Numbered from the stretch's first letter, positions 22,791 through 35,452 are shown. The stretch: 64,000 nucleotides of DNA from Schistosoma haematobium (GCF_000699445.3 NC_067198.1:38787523-38851522); one strand, 5' to 3'. The notes: generated by a model from the letters alone, not told the origin. Numbers and translations are program-made.

Positions 22791-24430
22791 CGTAATTCGC
22801 CGTTACCTTTAAACTAACTGACAACGGATTAGGACAATTTAATCTTGTTGAGAATACTGAAACTTTACTACATGTTTTATGTCACTCAAATTTTTAAACA
22901 TTCTTATTACCTATACAATCAGTTGTTCTTTCTTCGTAATTCAAATTCATAATGATATATATGTTGTAAAGTATATGACATATGTCAACATTACACATCT
23001 ATATTATTTTAATATAAGGGTATCTAATATTAGAACATTATCCATCTTACTTTTTCATCAAACAAAATAAGGGAAAAATAATTACAGATCTTAATCCATT
23101 CAAATAATGTCATTCTAAAAGAAAAAGAAGAATTATTCTCGATATCTATCAATTTGTTTCTTCCATCAAAATTAGTTTTTGGTCCTATAAACAATTGATG
23201 GCATTATTTTAGTGTTCGATACTATTAGGTGATAACCAGCATATTTTGTCTCTTCATAATTCATTGAATATTTTCGTTATGATGACATATTAATATTAGG
23301 CAAACAAAACCTTTGGTAGTCATCGTTTGTATCCCTTATTCGATTTTGTTTAAAATTATTTGTTCTATTCTACACCTCCACCCCCACCCCCACTTCTCTT
23401 TTACTGTTTTTCTAAAAAAAATATGCGTGTCACATTAATTTGTTTCCACTGAATAGTTTTTAATGTTTGTTTTTTTATTATAAAACTTATACTAGTCCAT
23501 GCCATTTTTATATAATAGACTTGATCAATATATTTTAAAAATTTTTTTTAATAGTCTATTAACTGTTGTCCTTGTTGATGAGATGGGAGAAATGTCAGCT
23601 GGGCTTATAAAGAAATCTTATGGAAACATCCCACTCCCATTGAAAGTAAAGAATTTAAACACCACCAACACTCCCATAAATATCATCATCATTCTTTTTT
23701 TTTACATAGACACACATAAACACACATTAATTTCTTCACGTTTTTAGAAAACTCTATTATTCCTTCGTAATATAATGCTACTCCTCATTCTCTGATATTG
23801 TAACCTATCCCCCGCCTCTATTAGACATAAACGAACACTTAATTCATGTGTACACATACATAATTAATCCTCCTCTAAAGAATTTTTTTTCTGCTTTATA
23901 ATAGTTTACTAAATAGATAACTTATCTAACTATCTATTTATCTATCTATTCACCTTCAAGGCAGAAGTACACATAGTGTAAATACTGGCCATTCAAGTTT
24001 CAAATTATACTGTATACAAATATGTGTATGTGTATGAATGTTCACTGAATGAAATATTCTATTCTGTCTCTTTTTGTGAAAGATAAAATTAGAAGCAAAA
24101 ACAAAACAACATCTGTGGTAATTCACATGTTGTTCTCAAAAGGAATAACAAGGAATAAACATTACACCTTTCTCTATTGTCGAATGCTTGTGTGTGTATG
24201 TGTGTGTGTTTGTTGAAAATTTAGGTAAAATAAACTCAAGAAAACTAAATTTATAAGACAAACAAATTATACAAATAAATCATTTACTAATTTGATATTT
24301 ATGATAGTAACCAACTTGAAGTGTTTCAACGTAAAACCATATCTTATTAGAAACGAATTAATAATATAATCGATTTGATGTTAAATTATGAATTAAATAG
24401 TCATTTTTAAAGTTCTATTATTCCTAATGG
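22791..24430. other. Intergenic AT-rich stretch
   Basis: No gene recognised. Contains small simple repeats (tctatctatc near 23935, gtgtgtatgtgtg near 24190) and a C-rich patch (cacctccacccccaccccc near 23376). Confidence 0.4.
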
Positions 24431-24655
24431 TAAGATGGTGGAGAAGATTTATAGTTCAGATGGATGATTTGGATGAAGTTTTGTTCTTTGAGCTGGATGA
24501 TTTGATCGTGGAGCTTTCATTATTCTTCTGAACAATATCATCAGTACAAACTTTAGGTAGAAGTGAAGTATTCAAAATTTGTGCTGATGATATCGTTCAA
24601 AAGAACGATGAAAATTGCACGATCATACCATTCAGCTCAGAGAACAAAAAATGAT
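24431..24655. repeat. Palindromic repeat family E, both arms
   Basis: Left arm gttttgttctttgagctgg... and right arm ...ccattcagctcagagaaca are inverse complements over about 75 bases, with gttcttctgaac-type hairpins near the middle. It resembles a fold-back or MITE-like unit; related copies are at 24741 and 28371. Confidence 0.6.
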
Positions 24656-24740
24656 AAGGGATTCTTTAAAATGAACTTTATTAGAATTTCACTACAGACT
24701 ATATCAACAATTTTATAGATTTGTTGCTTAATTAGATTAT

Positions 24741-24840
24741 TTTAGTGGAGTTTTGTTCTGTGAGCTGGATAATTTGGTCATGGAGCTTTGATCGTTCTAC
24801 TGAACGACATTATCAGCACAAACTTCAGGTAATGATGTTT
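24741..24840 (+). repeat. Palindromic repeat family E, left arm only
   Basis: ggagttttgttctgtgagct through cagcacaaacttcaggtaa; the right arm is absent. Confidence 0.55.
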
Positions 24841-25435
24841 CGGCCTAACTCATTCTCGTCAGTTGACAAGGATTACCTAGATGATTGATATTAACAGTGT
24901 CTTTTGTTAATCAAAAGCATAATTTAATGAATAACATAAGAATTTTTGTTTAAAAAGTACACCATTTTTAAAATTATTTCAGTCTAATCATCAGTTTTTG
25001 TTATTTAGTCCAACTTCTTTTAACATTTAACTATATTGAACTCAAAATGAGATATGATGAATTACTTGAATAGAAAAACATCCAAGTCTACACAACTCCT
25101 CGACATAAACCATAATCCAGTCAGTATTAATATATATAGTGAATAAGTTGAAAGAGCAAGGCAATCAACAATCTAAAGGTATATATTCGACAAATAATCC
25201 TGAATGCTTGTAAAAATATGTACCATTTATTAGTGAACCGCTTTTGTAAATAGGGAAATCGATTTATCAGGTTAATCAGTGGATAAAACTGTTCTTACCA
25301 AATATATGAAAATATCATAATGAAACTGGTATGGAAAGCAATAAGTGACCAAGATCATTAGATTCTAATTTTATAAGTTGACAACCATTGATAGTTTAAA
25401 TAACAGTTACCTGTGTTCATTTTAAGTTAAATATA

Positions 25436-25490
25436 CACAGGTTTAACTGATGAGCCCCAAATAGGACGAAATACAGTTCTTGGATTTCAC
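25436..25490 (+). repeat. Sm-alpha hammerhead fragment
   Basis: Contains ctgatgagccccaaatagga then cgaaat. The CTGATGA and GAAA core halves are present, but flanking stem I pairing is poor. The rest of the SINE is missing. Confidence 0.6.
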
Positions 25491-25962
25491 TTACAAATAC
25501 TATACTTAAATATTTTGTATATAAACATATTCTTTCTGTTATAAATTAACACTCAGTTTGCTGATTAGTTGTTCTGTCATTCAATATCCATTCACTGAAG
25601 ATGGCTGTTTAGTCAATAGTTTAGTTTTTGTACTCCATCAACACTAGGATGTACACTAATCTTATATAGTTAAAGGGAATGATTAAATACCAAAATAATT
25701 CCCACAACATTCTTTCATTATAATACAATTTACTAAGTCAAACTGGGAAAAACTGTATATTAAATTAACACATTGTCATATTATTTATTATATTACTATA
25801 AATCCAGATGGTAATTCACACAAGTAAAAGAATAAATGTTTGTATGCCACTATTATTATTATTATTATGAATGTCGTTGATATTAATTTACAGCATTCTG
25901 AATTTCATAAAAACAACAGAATAATTAAGTACAATAGTCCATGCATTCACTCAGTAATGAAT

Positions 25963-26035
25963 CGAACTTGCCAGGATTCGACCCTGTAGTCTCCTGATCG
26001 GTAGTCAGGCGTATTATCCATTGCGCCACAGGCCC
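25963..26035 (-). tRNA. tRNA-Arg-like gene or pseudogene
   Basis: The minus strand gives a 73-nt cloverleaf-like sequence starting GGGCCTGTGGCGCAATGGAT. The anticodon stem CCTGA/TCAGG closes the loop CTACCGA, so the anticodon reads ACC where the tRNA-Arg it resembles has ACG. The acceptor has G-T pairs and one C-A mismatch, and box B reads GGGTCGAATCC with one departure from consensus. No CCA or SINE tail seen. Probably a decayed tRNA-Arg(ACG). Confidence 0.5.
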
Positions 26036-26119
26036 TTGGTTTATTCAGTTAACTGAGACCTTGACAGTATCCAACTGAGTTAATAAGTACTAAAATATTG
26101 ATTGGTAACTGAAATTGGC

Positions 26120-26385
26120 AATTATATTCACTTTATGTTGTTCTACTTGTATCTTCCGACTGTTATTTAGGACTGCACTTGATCAGTCTCTTGTTGGCAT
26201 ATGTGCATCCTGTGCAGACTGCCTTGATATTGCATGAAATCATAAGCTTTATAAGCAAAGATGGATATTGGCTAGCAGTGGAATCCATCAACTCTGAAAT
26301 GCGGGTAGATCCAGCTGATGAGTCACAAATAGGACTAAAAGTGCCGCCTGGATTCCACTGCTAGCCACTATCTATCTTTGATTAT
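26120..26385 (+). repeat. Sm-alpha SINE with inactive hammerhead
   Basis: Reverse-oriented head segment (cttgatcagtctcttgttggcatatgtgc) joined to a forward hammerhead, ctgatgagtcacaaatagga then ctaaaag, in which the GAAAC half is mutated. Ends in ccactgctagccactatcta. Confidence 0.7.
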
Positions 26386-26984
26386 CAATTACAGTTTATA
26401 CAAGAATGATGAGATAATAAATAGTTGACAGTGGGTGAATAACCTCATAAGATTGATGATAAAAACTCATTATATTCTTGTGAGAAATTTGTACAACCAT
26501 TACCCCACAGGAACAATAATGGTTATCGCTGTACATACAGATCACTAAATTGTGAAATTCCAGTTGTTCAAAAATACAACTTTTGTTGTCATGGTAAATT
26601 ATAAATTATTCAAAGTTTTCGAAATCTCACTTATTACCTGAATAATATCATCTTCACTGAGAGATCTTGAAGTACCAAGTTCAGTACCATATAATATCAC
26701 ATATGAACAATTTCGAGGGTTCTTTAACTAATTTCAATTACCTCATCAATGTTTATTGATTTTCAGTCGATCTCAAACTGATTTTGATCTGTGATAAAAG
26801 CTATTTTCGAATTATATGATTCTTTTTACAAAATATTCTAGTAAGTTATCATTTGTCAAATTAACATTACTAATCTGTTCAAACTTTTTCCATTTCATTT
26901 CTTAAAACTAACAAAAATAATGAGAAAGTAAAGTTTGTATACACTGGATCAGGTTATTCACATCATTTAACTTAAGGAAACATA

Positions 26985-27460
26985 AATTCACTTGGCATTG
27001 TTTTGCTTGTATCTTCCGATTTAGGTTTAAGACTGTAATTGATCAGTCTGTTATTGGCATATGTGCATACTGTGCGTATTGCCTCGATATTACCTTAAGT
27101 CACAAGCTTTATAAGCAAAGATGGATAGTGGCTAGTAATGGAATCCAAGACACGCGTTTCGTCCTATTAGGGACTTGTTAGCTGGATGTATCTGCATCAC
27201 AGAGTTGATGTTCACTCTGGGACTTGAAGATTCAAGCAAAACAATACCAAGTGAATTTAAATTCACCCCATTGCAAAAGCAAGTGGATATCAGGACTCAG
27301 TAGCTGAGTGGATAACGTGATGACGTTTGAAGCCAATGGTGCTGGGTTCAAGTCTCAGAGTGAACATCAACTCTGAGAGCAGGTACATCCAACTGACGAG
27401 TCGCAAATAGGACGAAACGCGCGTCCTGGATTCCATTGCTAGCCACTATCCATCTTTGCT
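26985..27460. repeat. Sm-alpha SINE, inverted composite with two hammerheads
   Basis: 26985-27200 is a reverse copy whose hammerhead core is damaged. 27230-27460 is a forward copy with tRNA-like boxes (tagctgagtggataacg, gggttcaagtct) and a hammerhead at 27385-27425 (ctgacga ... gaaacgcgcgtc) with one stem I mismatch. The two arms are head to head, the same layout as at 11030 and 59513. Confidence 0.8.
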
Positions 27461-28139
27461 TAAGGAAAAATAAGTTTATTATTGAAACCTTTTTTAAATT
27501 AACTAGGTTTAAGCTAACGAGAATTACTAAACACAGCATTACTAGTATTTCTTATGCTGTTTTCCTATATGCTAAAGCAATCGTTTACATATATGTATCA
27601 CTCTCTTTCAATATGGAACATTATGAAGGTGTAGTATAGATGTGATGGTGTATATAGTTTTGTAATTACAATTTTAATCTAAATTTTTTGACCAAAGCTC
27701 TCCATGACTATTGACAGTTCTTCTTCCAAAAAGAAACCCTAAATATCTCGAATCATATAATCGATCGCATGTGTGAATGCAATCAGCATTGAAATCAATT
27801 TAATGCTGAGCAGTAAGTTTTAATCGGCTAAAATGTTAGCGAAATTATTTCTTTACTGATTAGCTAGATAGTAACATTTTATACAATAAAATGGAAGTAT
27901 AGACTGACATCCTCATTATTCAGTAACAGTTTCATGATACTAATCAATTCACCGAATGATCCATAGCAAAGATTTAACTCAAAGTTAAAAACTGTCAGTT
28001 TAATGTTGCATAAAAAGGTTTCCATTTAGTTATAACTATAACGTGATCATAAATCATGTAAGTCTATAAATTGAAGAGACATGAATATATAAAAGACAAA
28101 AAAAAATCAAGTAATACTCCTTCAAATAAGTGGACTATT

Positions 28140-28370
28140 AACGGATAAGGGTTTTATGGATATTATAGTAGTTTTGATGGCTGAATTCATGAGTCAATTG
28201 AAGCTAGACCACCATAGAAAACTCGGAAGCACTGGACGGCTGTTTCGTCCCAGTATGTCCCTGCGTTCGAATCTCGCGAGGCGGGATCTTAAATGCGCAC
28301 TACTGACGAGTTCTATACGAGGACGAAACGGTCATCCAACACTTCCAGGTGGTGGAGAAGATTTGTAGCT
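28140..28370. repeat. Family B SINE, inverted composite
   Basis: Reverse tail plus hammerhead arm (28160-28258) abuts a forward fragment starting inside box B (gttcgaatctcgc) and running through a hammerhead-like ctgacgagttc ... ggacgaaacgg to acacttccagg. Confidence 0.7.
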
Positions 28371-28600
28371 GAGGTGGATGATTTTGATTGAGTTTTGTTC
28401 TATGAGCTGGATGATCTAATCGTGGAACTTTCATCGTTCTTCTGAACAACATCATCAATACAAACTTCAGATAGAAGTGAAATGTTTGAATTTCTCCACA
28501 GATGGTTCACAGCTTGTTCTATAGATCTCGATATTGATTGATCAATAAGAGATCAACAAGTACCATTCAGCTCAGAGAACAAAACTCCATCAAAATATTT
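28371..28600. repeat. Palindromic repeat family E, both arms
   Basis: Begins right where the family B tail ends. Left arm gagttttgttctatgagctg, right arm cagctcagagaacaaaactc; the interior is longer and diverged from the 24431 copy. Confidence 0.55.
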
Positions 28601-29398
28601 CCAAGTTTTCTATGATTACTGATAGATTAAATACAAATGATAAATATTTGTACTCACTTCAAAATGTTATTTTCGTTTTCTTCAATAAAACTCAATAAGA
28701 TAATTGACTGTAAAGTAAAATATGATTCTCAGTTGAACATTTCGATTAATATACATTGTAAAGCATATTTACAGTTTCCTTATTATTTCTCTGTCTACAT
28801 TCTCTACTTCACATGTATGTTATATAGAATTATTGATAATAAATTGTAACCAATAAAAATAGATATAAACCTACGGAGAAGTAAAAAAGGTATATGAGAA
28901 TCAACTCTATTTACGGTAATTCTATGTTGAGTCTATATTCTTATTGGAACAGAGATAATAATATGAGGAATGAGAATTTCTATTTTATCTACCCCCTTGT
29001 TTTTTTTCACAATTTCTCTCTTTACTATTATGAGTAGAGTAAATAAATAGACAGTGTCAATAGCTGAATTATAATTGATTGGTGAAATTATCATTTCGTC
29101 GCGTGATCAGATGTGTATATAGTCGACTTAAAGTAGGATTGATGATCCTTACAACATACAATCTCAAACTGTTTTATTTATCAAACATGTCTCATTTTTT
29201 CAATATTGTTAACAAACAGTTGTGTAAATCATATTTAATCAACTAAATCTATAAATACATTGGTTAATTCCGTTTTACAAATTCGGATCAAACATTTTAC
29301 AAATTCCATAAAATAGGTATATCTTCACAAAATTTTCAATGATGTCTAGTTAAAGTTGTCAGAATGAATAAAACTGTCAAATCAATGGTTACTATTGG

Positions 29399-30115
29399 AT
29401 ACTTACTTATACCTGTAACTCCTCGTGGGGAAGCATAGACCGCTTACTAGCACTCTCCATCCAACACTGTCCTAGACGACCATTTCTAGTTCTTTCCAGT
29501 TCCGATTCATCATTTTCATATCTGCTTCTATTTACCGACGTAATGTGTTCCTTGGCCTTCCACTTCTCCGCATCCCTTCAGGATTCCAAGTTAGGGCTTG
29601 TCTCGTGATGCAGTTTGATGATTTGCATAATGTATGTCCTATCCATTTCCATCATCTTTTCCTAATTTCCTCTTCAGCTGGAAGTTGGTTTGTTCTCTCC
29701 CACAAAAGGCTGTTGCTGATGGTATCCGGCCAATGAATGTTGAGTATCTTGCGTAGACAACTATTTATAAATACCTGTACCATTTTGATGATGGATGTGG
29801 TAGTTCTCCAAATTTCAGCCCCGTGCAGCAGAACAATTTTGACGTTCATATCGGAGATTCTCACTTTGATATTGGTTGAAAGTTGTTTTTTATTCCATAT
29901 GTTGCTCAACTGTAGGAATGTTGTCCTTGCTTTGCCAATTTTCGCCTTTACATCTGCATCGGATCCTCCTTGTTCATCGATGATGCTTCCCAGGTATGTG
30001 AAGGATTCCACATCTTCCAGATTTTTACCATCAAGTGTAATTGGGTTGGTGTTCTCCGTATTGTATGTGATCATCTTACTTTTTTCTTTGTGTATGTAGA
30101 GGCCTTCTGAATCAA
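29399..30115 (-). mobile_element. 5'-truncated RTE fragment
   Basis: Minus strand encodes RTE residues from [12 protein letters not shown] through [13 protein letters not shown] and [15 protein letters not shown] to the terminal basic motif, with frameshifts near the end. It belongs to the same subfamily as the full-length element. TAAG-type tail at 29400-29410. Confidence 0.88.
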
Positions 30116-30699
30116 TAGTTTGAAACATTACAATAAATTGTGATAAATCTTATCAGCGATCTTTAATCATCATCCTAAACATTTTAAGCTGTTCATTTAC
30201 TACTGACTATTATAATTACATATGTGATGCTGAAAACAATAATGTGAGGTTCACCATTGGTTAAATGAAACAAATTAAAATTTATTGACTAAAATATCAA
30301 CCGGGTTCACTGAGCTAAACAACTGTATGTAGTAAATATATGCTGTGAAATGAAATGCTTAATATTTAACATTGTGGTAGCTTAAAGGACTGAAACGTAT
30401 CCAAATACATTTAAAAATTAAAATAAATTTAAGTGATTAACGTCTAGTTATAAATTTCAAATTTTCTCTGTAACTCAATTGTACCTTTCAACAGAATATT
30501 TTCATCGAATTAATCCATGAATTCAAATATACCTCAGAGTATTGCTATAGTTAACTCATTACAGTTTAACGATCAATTAGCCACTACTGCTTAGTTTTTA
30601 AAAAAAATCATAGTATTGTTATTGTTTAGATTTAATCTAAATTAAGGATCCATGATCATCAAGCAAGTTATAAAAAAGAGAAACAAAACTCTTTTCTAA

Positions 30700-30960
30700 A
30701 TTCACTTGTCAATGTTTGCTTGCATCTTCCCATTAATGTTTAGGACTGAAATTGATCAGTCTCATATTTGGCATATGTGCATACTGTGCGTATTGCCTCG
30801 ATATTGCCTTAATTCACAAGCATTCTAGACAAAGATGTATGGTGACTAGCAGCGGAATCTAGAACGCGCTTTCCGTCCTATTTGGAATTCGTCATCTGGA
30901 TAAACTGCATCAGAGTTGATGTCCATTCTAGGACTTGAACCCAGTACCATACTCTTTTCT
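30700..30960 (-). repeat. Sm-alpha SINE
   Basis: Reverse copy, with hammerhead complement gcgctttccgtcctatttgg. On the minus strand the catalytic GAAA becomes GGAAA and stem I is damaged, so cleavage is unlikely. Confidence 0.65.
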
Positions 30961-31599
30961 GTTATAAATGTAGCTAACCATGAAAAGGAGAAGGGTTTAG
31001 CTAAGAATTAATGAATGTACTTATGGTTACCATTTCCTAAAAGGTACAAATAAACAAAAGGGAAAAATTTAAACCCTTCAACGAAACATGCTATATCGCA
31101 AGTTATCCTCACCTTACAACGGATATCTCTTTAATTCATAGATATAATTTTACATGTGAAAAGAATTGTTTTGGGTTAACTTCGGACATAATGACTATCC
31201 TTTACATATGAGATTTTATGTTAATGAACAGATTCAAAATATATCACCCAAACAACTAAAAAAAAGAAACTGACTATTTCGTGAGATATTTACCTTCTTA
31301 GTTTTTGCAGTCATACACTCAAAATAATGAGACCATTAACACTAAATCAAATTTTACTTTTAAGCCCCTTAAACATAGTTATCAATAAACACTGTAGAAA
31401 CCTCCATACATTTTCAGAAACACTCAAGCCCATTGTTTTATTATCGACTAACTTCTTTGTTACTAAAATCATCTTTTACTAGTGTTATTATTCCTTTTCC
31501 GTTAACCTTTTCATATAAGCTTAAGAAATCTTTAACTAAATGTAGAATCTACCACGTTCTACCTTGCATTTATAAACTTTTGGGATAACATCGGTGTGA

Positions 31600-31760
31600 T
31601 TAGATGGTGGTTGGAGGTAGTCAACAGGAAACCCTGGACCCAGGTTTCGTGCTACTTGGCACTCGTCAGCAAGGTGTACCTGTAGTCTTTGAGGGAACTG
31701 GTGCTCCCTGGCGGATTCGATCTCGTGTCACCCAGCTTCACTGAACTATCCGAGCCGCGA
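31600..31760 (-). repeat. Family C SINE with hammerhead-like core
   Basis: On the minus strand: tRNA-like boxes (gcccggatagc-type region, gatcgaatccgcc), then ctgacgagtgcc, loop, agcacgaaacc and a hairpin cctgg/ccagg. CTGACGA and GAAAC fit a hammerhead core, but no convincing stem I is seen. Confidence 0.6.
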
Positions 31761-32430
31761 CATAGGTGTATTACATAAGATTATTGTTTACTTTTCTTAA
31801 ATAGATTTTCATTTCATTGATTAGTCACTAACATTTCATTCTAAAAAATATACAGGACTAGGCTTTAGTTTAAAATTACAAAAAGCATGTGTATACTACT
31901 TTTGTCATATCAGTAGATCGTTACAATCCGATAAATTAATTAACAATCACAAAAGTGGACGATAATTTATTGAATTTGTAAAGTAGAAATATTTGGATCA
32001 ATTTTTTTACTAAGTATGTAAACAAGTAGGCCTTTCATATGTTGTACGTATATCTCGATATTCTCGACTGTTTGATAGATTGAATGAATGATTAACTGAA
32101 TCATTTACTACACCAAACTGAAATAGTGAACTATTCAGTTTAATATTAGTTCATAATATATTACTTAAAGTGGTTGAAGATAAGTTAAGGTTACTGCAAT
32201 ATGATGAATTATAAACTCTGGAGACAAGTTTCGTCAATGAATTAACTTCAATACCTATCAATATGGTTATCTTTCATTAATTAGGGCTTCAATTTTGGAT
32301 GTCTTACATATATTAGAGCATCATAAACCGTAGTTCGCTAATAAAAACTCGTAGTATACATGACGTTAGCTGAGAATAAACCCGAAAAATATTTCGCAAA
32401 TCGTTTTTGACAAGAACAGAAAAGAAAATG

Positions 32431-32720
32431 AGGCGAAACTATAATTTATGGACGAACCAATCACGTATAAAATAATAGGTCTTGGATTTTGGCGCGGAAT
32501 TCACTCATCCATTTAGATAAATTGAGTTTTGGCATTACAGCTGATGTCAGTTCGTGATGAAAATCCTAAATCTAATTTCTAATCTTAACCATCAACTGAA
32601 AATCATAATTTTAATCTTCCACAATGTTTCGCAACCCTTATTTGGTCCTACGTATTAGGTGGACACCCTCAAGGTCACTTCAGCGTCGCTCAAAGGTAAT
32701 CCATAAATTATGGTCTCACC
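32431..32720. repeat. 290-bp element with terminal inverted repeats (family F), copy 1
   Basis: Begins aggcgaaactataatttatg and ends as its inverse complement with a few mismatches. Aligns end to end with 52162-52452. No coding capacity; MITE-like. Confidence 0.7.
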
Positions 32721-34240
32721 GAAACTGATATTTCACTTGTATATAATTTTTAACTAATCACAATATCACTTAGTCTTCACTATGACAATAACTTAAACAT
32801 TTAAGGAATGTTTTCGAATCAAGTGGGTACTGGATTAATTTTGATATCTCCCACACTTCACTTTTTAGCTCTCATTCTAACTAGAGTTACGATGACTTTT
32901 GATTCGGAATTAGCACACTCATATCAGTTAGAATAGTTAATTGAATAGAATATAGCTCTGCCCTCATTAAATTGAGTATCTTCGAGTGTTATGTGAATTC
33001 GGAATTTTGATTTTGGTAATGAATCTCAATTTGCAACCTATATAAGTGTGATTGGTCATTCTAAGTTAATCTGATCTTTATTTATAAATTATATTTACCG
33101 TTATTTGTATCGAAGTATGATCGATAGAATCTTAGTTCATCCTACGTACGAACTCTCGTACATAGAATTATTATGAAAGTGTTGTACATTTATTAATTTA
33201 GTTCAATAGGATTATTTCACTAATCAGCTGTACCGACTGCCGAAAGATATACATGTTATCCTCTTAGATGTATCCCAAAGTCATTCTAGATGCAGTTTAG
33301 TTTCGAATGCGGTATTTATTTCAATGGAATCTTAAACATCCATCAACTTGTGTAGTTCTGTTCTGTACCGAGAAACTATTTATGGTACAAATATTAAATT
33401 AATTTGCCCTCATCATCATCTCGGTCACTTGAATGATTTTAAGGACAGTACTTCATAGTGATTTGATTTTTATTGTCCGGTATGTGTTACGTTTATTAGG
33501 GTGAAAAAATTAAAATCCGATATGATGACTAGTTTAATCCCCATTTTTCTTCCTTTAAGGGATAAAATGAAACATTTTGTTCAGCAGTGAACATACTGTT
33601 ACAATTTACGAAAGCCGAAGTACACAAAACACTGATCGGAAATAGTTCACATATTATATTGGATTTAACATAACTAGACAAATCAATGAATCGTGCACAA
33701 CAATACTTCAATGATGATAACTTCACTCAAATAAAAAATAAGAAAATGTAACTTACTAAGGGGGTTATTATAGGAATACTTATACATGAAATGTAATTAG
33801 CACATTCCAGTCACAATAATATTAAAGTTAAGAAGGTAACAAAAATAAATTTTGTTGTAGTAACTTTAACAATCATAAAAATACTGGTGTTAGTGAACCC
33901 CAATACATGTTCCTGAATTTCTAGCCCTTCAATCACCTTTGAGCTTCATATTAAGCCTACTCTTCCCGTTAAAAAATAAGTAACTCCTAGGTTACAAAGG
34001 ACTGAATGCTTTCATAAAAGTAGAATCACCGGCCGACTAATAGAGTAGTTTTTTAAACAAATCATACTTAATATTAAGCAAGATAAATGTCATCAAGCTT
34101 AGTTTAGTTCACCAGTCCATAAAATTATAGTTTATTTATCATCCTTAATTCTCATCTGACTATATCGATTGGCCCAAATACTTGTATCACGTTAAAGTTA
34201 ATTTAGAATCCATTCACAAATGTAGTCTGCATTTGTAAAT
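32721..34240. other. Intergenic AT-rich stretch
   Basis: Nothing recognised: no protein with family motifs, no SINE, no long repeat. Confidence 0.4.
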
Positions 34241-34244
34241 ATTT

Positions 34245-34820
34245 ACCTTCAGAGTTTGCAAGATACTGAATGTCCGTTGACCGGATACCATGGGCAACAT
34301 CCTACTGTGGGAGGGAACAAACCAGCTTCCAGATGAAAAGATCATGCCTATATGGTTTTCACACTTGATGAAATCTTTCTTTTCTATCTTGATTGGATAT
34401 TTTTCTTTTCACTCTTTTGGCACTTGTTCTTTCACCCAAATCTTCCTGAATAGAACGTGGAGCATCTTATCTGGCGGTCATGGAAATTTCTTCGATCGTT
34501 GTTGGACTGACATCTATAGGAAGGTCTTAAGATGCTGCTTCGATGTCTGGTATCTTCAGTTAGGCTGGTCTATTCAAGAGTTTTTCAAAGTGTTTTACCC
34601 ACCTGTTCCGCTGTTCTTGAATCTCAGTGATTCGCTTGACTTCTTTGTTCTTGGCTGATCGCTCTGGTTTACTATATTTTCCTGCTAGTTCCTTTGTTGT
34701 ATCATATTATTGTCTCACATTTCCTTCTCTTTCAATTTTTTTCACCATCATTGTTACGTCTTTCACGTATTTCTACTTGTCGGTTCGAATACTCCTCTTC
34801 ACTCTCTTGTTTACCCCATA
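34245..34820. mobile_element. Rearranged RTE fragment with internal inversion
   Basis: 34250-34340 is forward and equals the region about 21190-21285 of the full element. 34350-34815 is reversed and equals about 19715-20265. The 3' tail is missing. Heavily mutated. Confidence 0.75.
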
Positions 34821-34842
34821 TATATTTTCGGTATACTATTTA

Positions 34843-35090
34843 ATGGTTGCGCAACTTCGTGGATTGGTTGAGGTTAGATATTAGCACTATTTGATGCCAA
34901 TCGACTCAGTGGTCTAGTAGGTTGAGCGTTCGCGCACGAGACTGAAGGCCCTGGGTTCGGATCCCGCGAGCGGGATCGTGGATGCGCACTGCTGAGGGGT
35001 CCCACAATAGGACAAAACGGCCGTTCAGTGCCTCCAGGTTTTCAATGGTGGTCTAACACCAATCGGTTCATGATCTCAATCAAAAAAAAA
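34843..35090 (+). repeat. Family B SINE, 5'-truncated
   Basis: Body (cgtggattggttgaggttag), tRNA-like boxes (tggtctagtaggttgagcg, gggttcggatcc), hammerhead remnant (ctgaggggtccc ... ggacaaaacggcc) and tail ending in an A-run. Confidence 0.75.
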
Positions 35091-35452
35091 TATTCTGTAA
35101 AAGTTATTCCATTAAAACAGCAACATATGTGTCTGTATAATTTTATTTTCAAAAGAAACTTCTTTCTTACCATTTCGAACTAAGTTATTGCTCTGAAAAA
35201 TATTCATCATCAATAGAATTAAGATCACTATTCATGTTCAGTCTTCATATAATTCATGGGTTTTTTTATCTACCTATGTATCAGTTGTCCTGGTCACATT
35301 TTACGTTTTATAATGAATGTTTGTGCGTGTGCGTGCGTGCGTGCGTTGGTTTAATACAATATTTGGTTTGTTTTGTTTTTTTCATAGGTGGACATTTGTT
35401 GCTAACACAAGAAATAAATTATTTCAAGGTATGTATAGTTTATTATTATTTA

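Noticed and set aside
24580..24640. gctgatgatatcgttcaaaagaacgatg looked like a hammerhead core
   Set aside because: CTGATGA is followed by a perfect gttc/gaac hairpin but no GAAAC or stem I; it belongs to the palindromic family E.
33529..33726. 65-codon open frame on minus
   Set aside because: No family motif, no splice support, AT-rich surroundings; not enough to call a gene.
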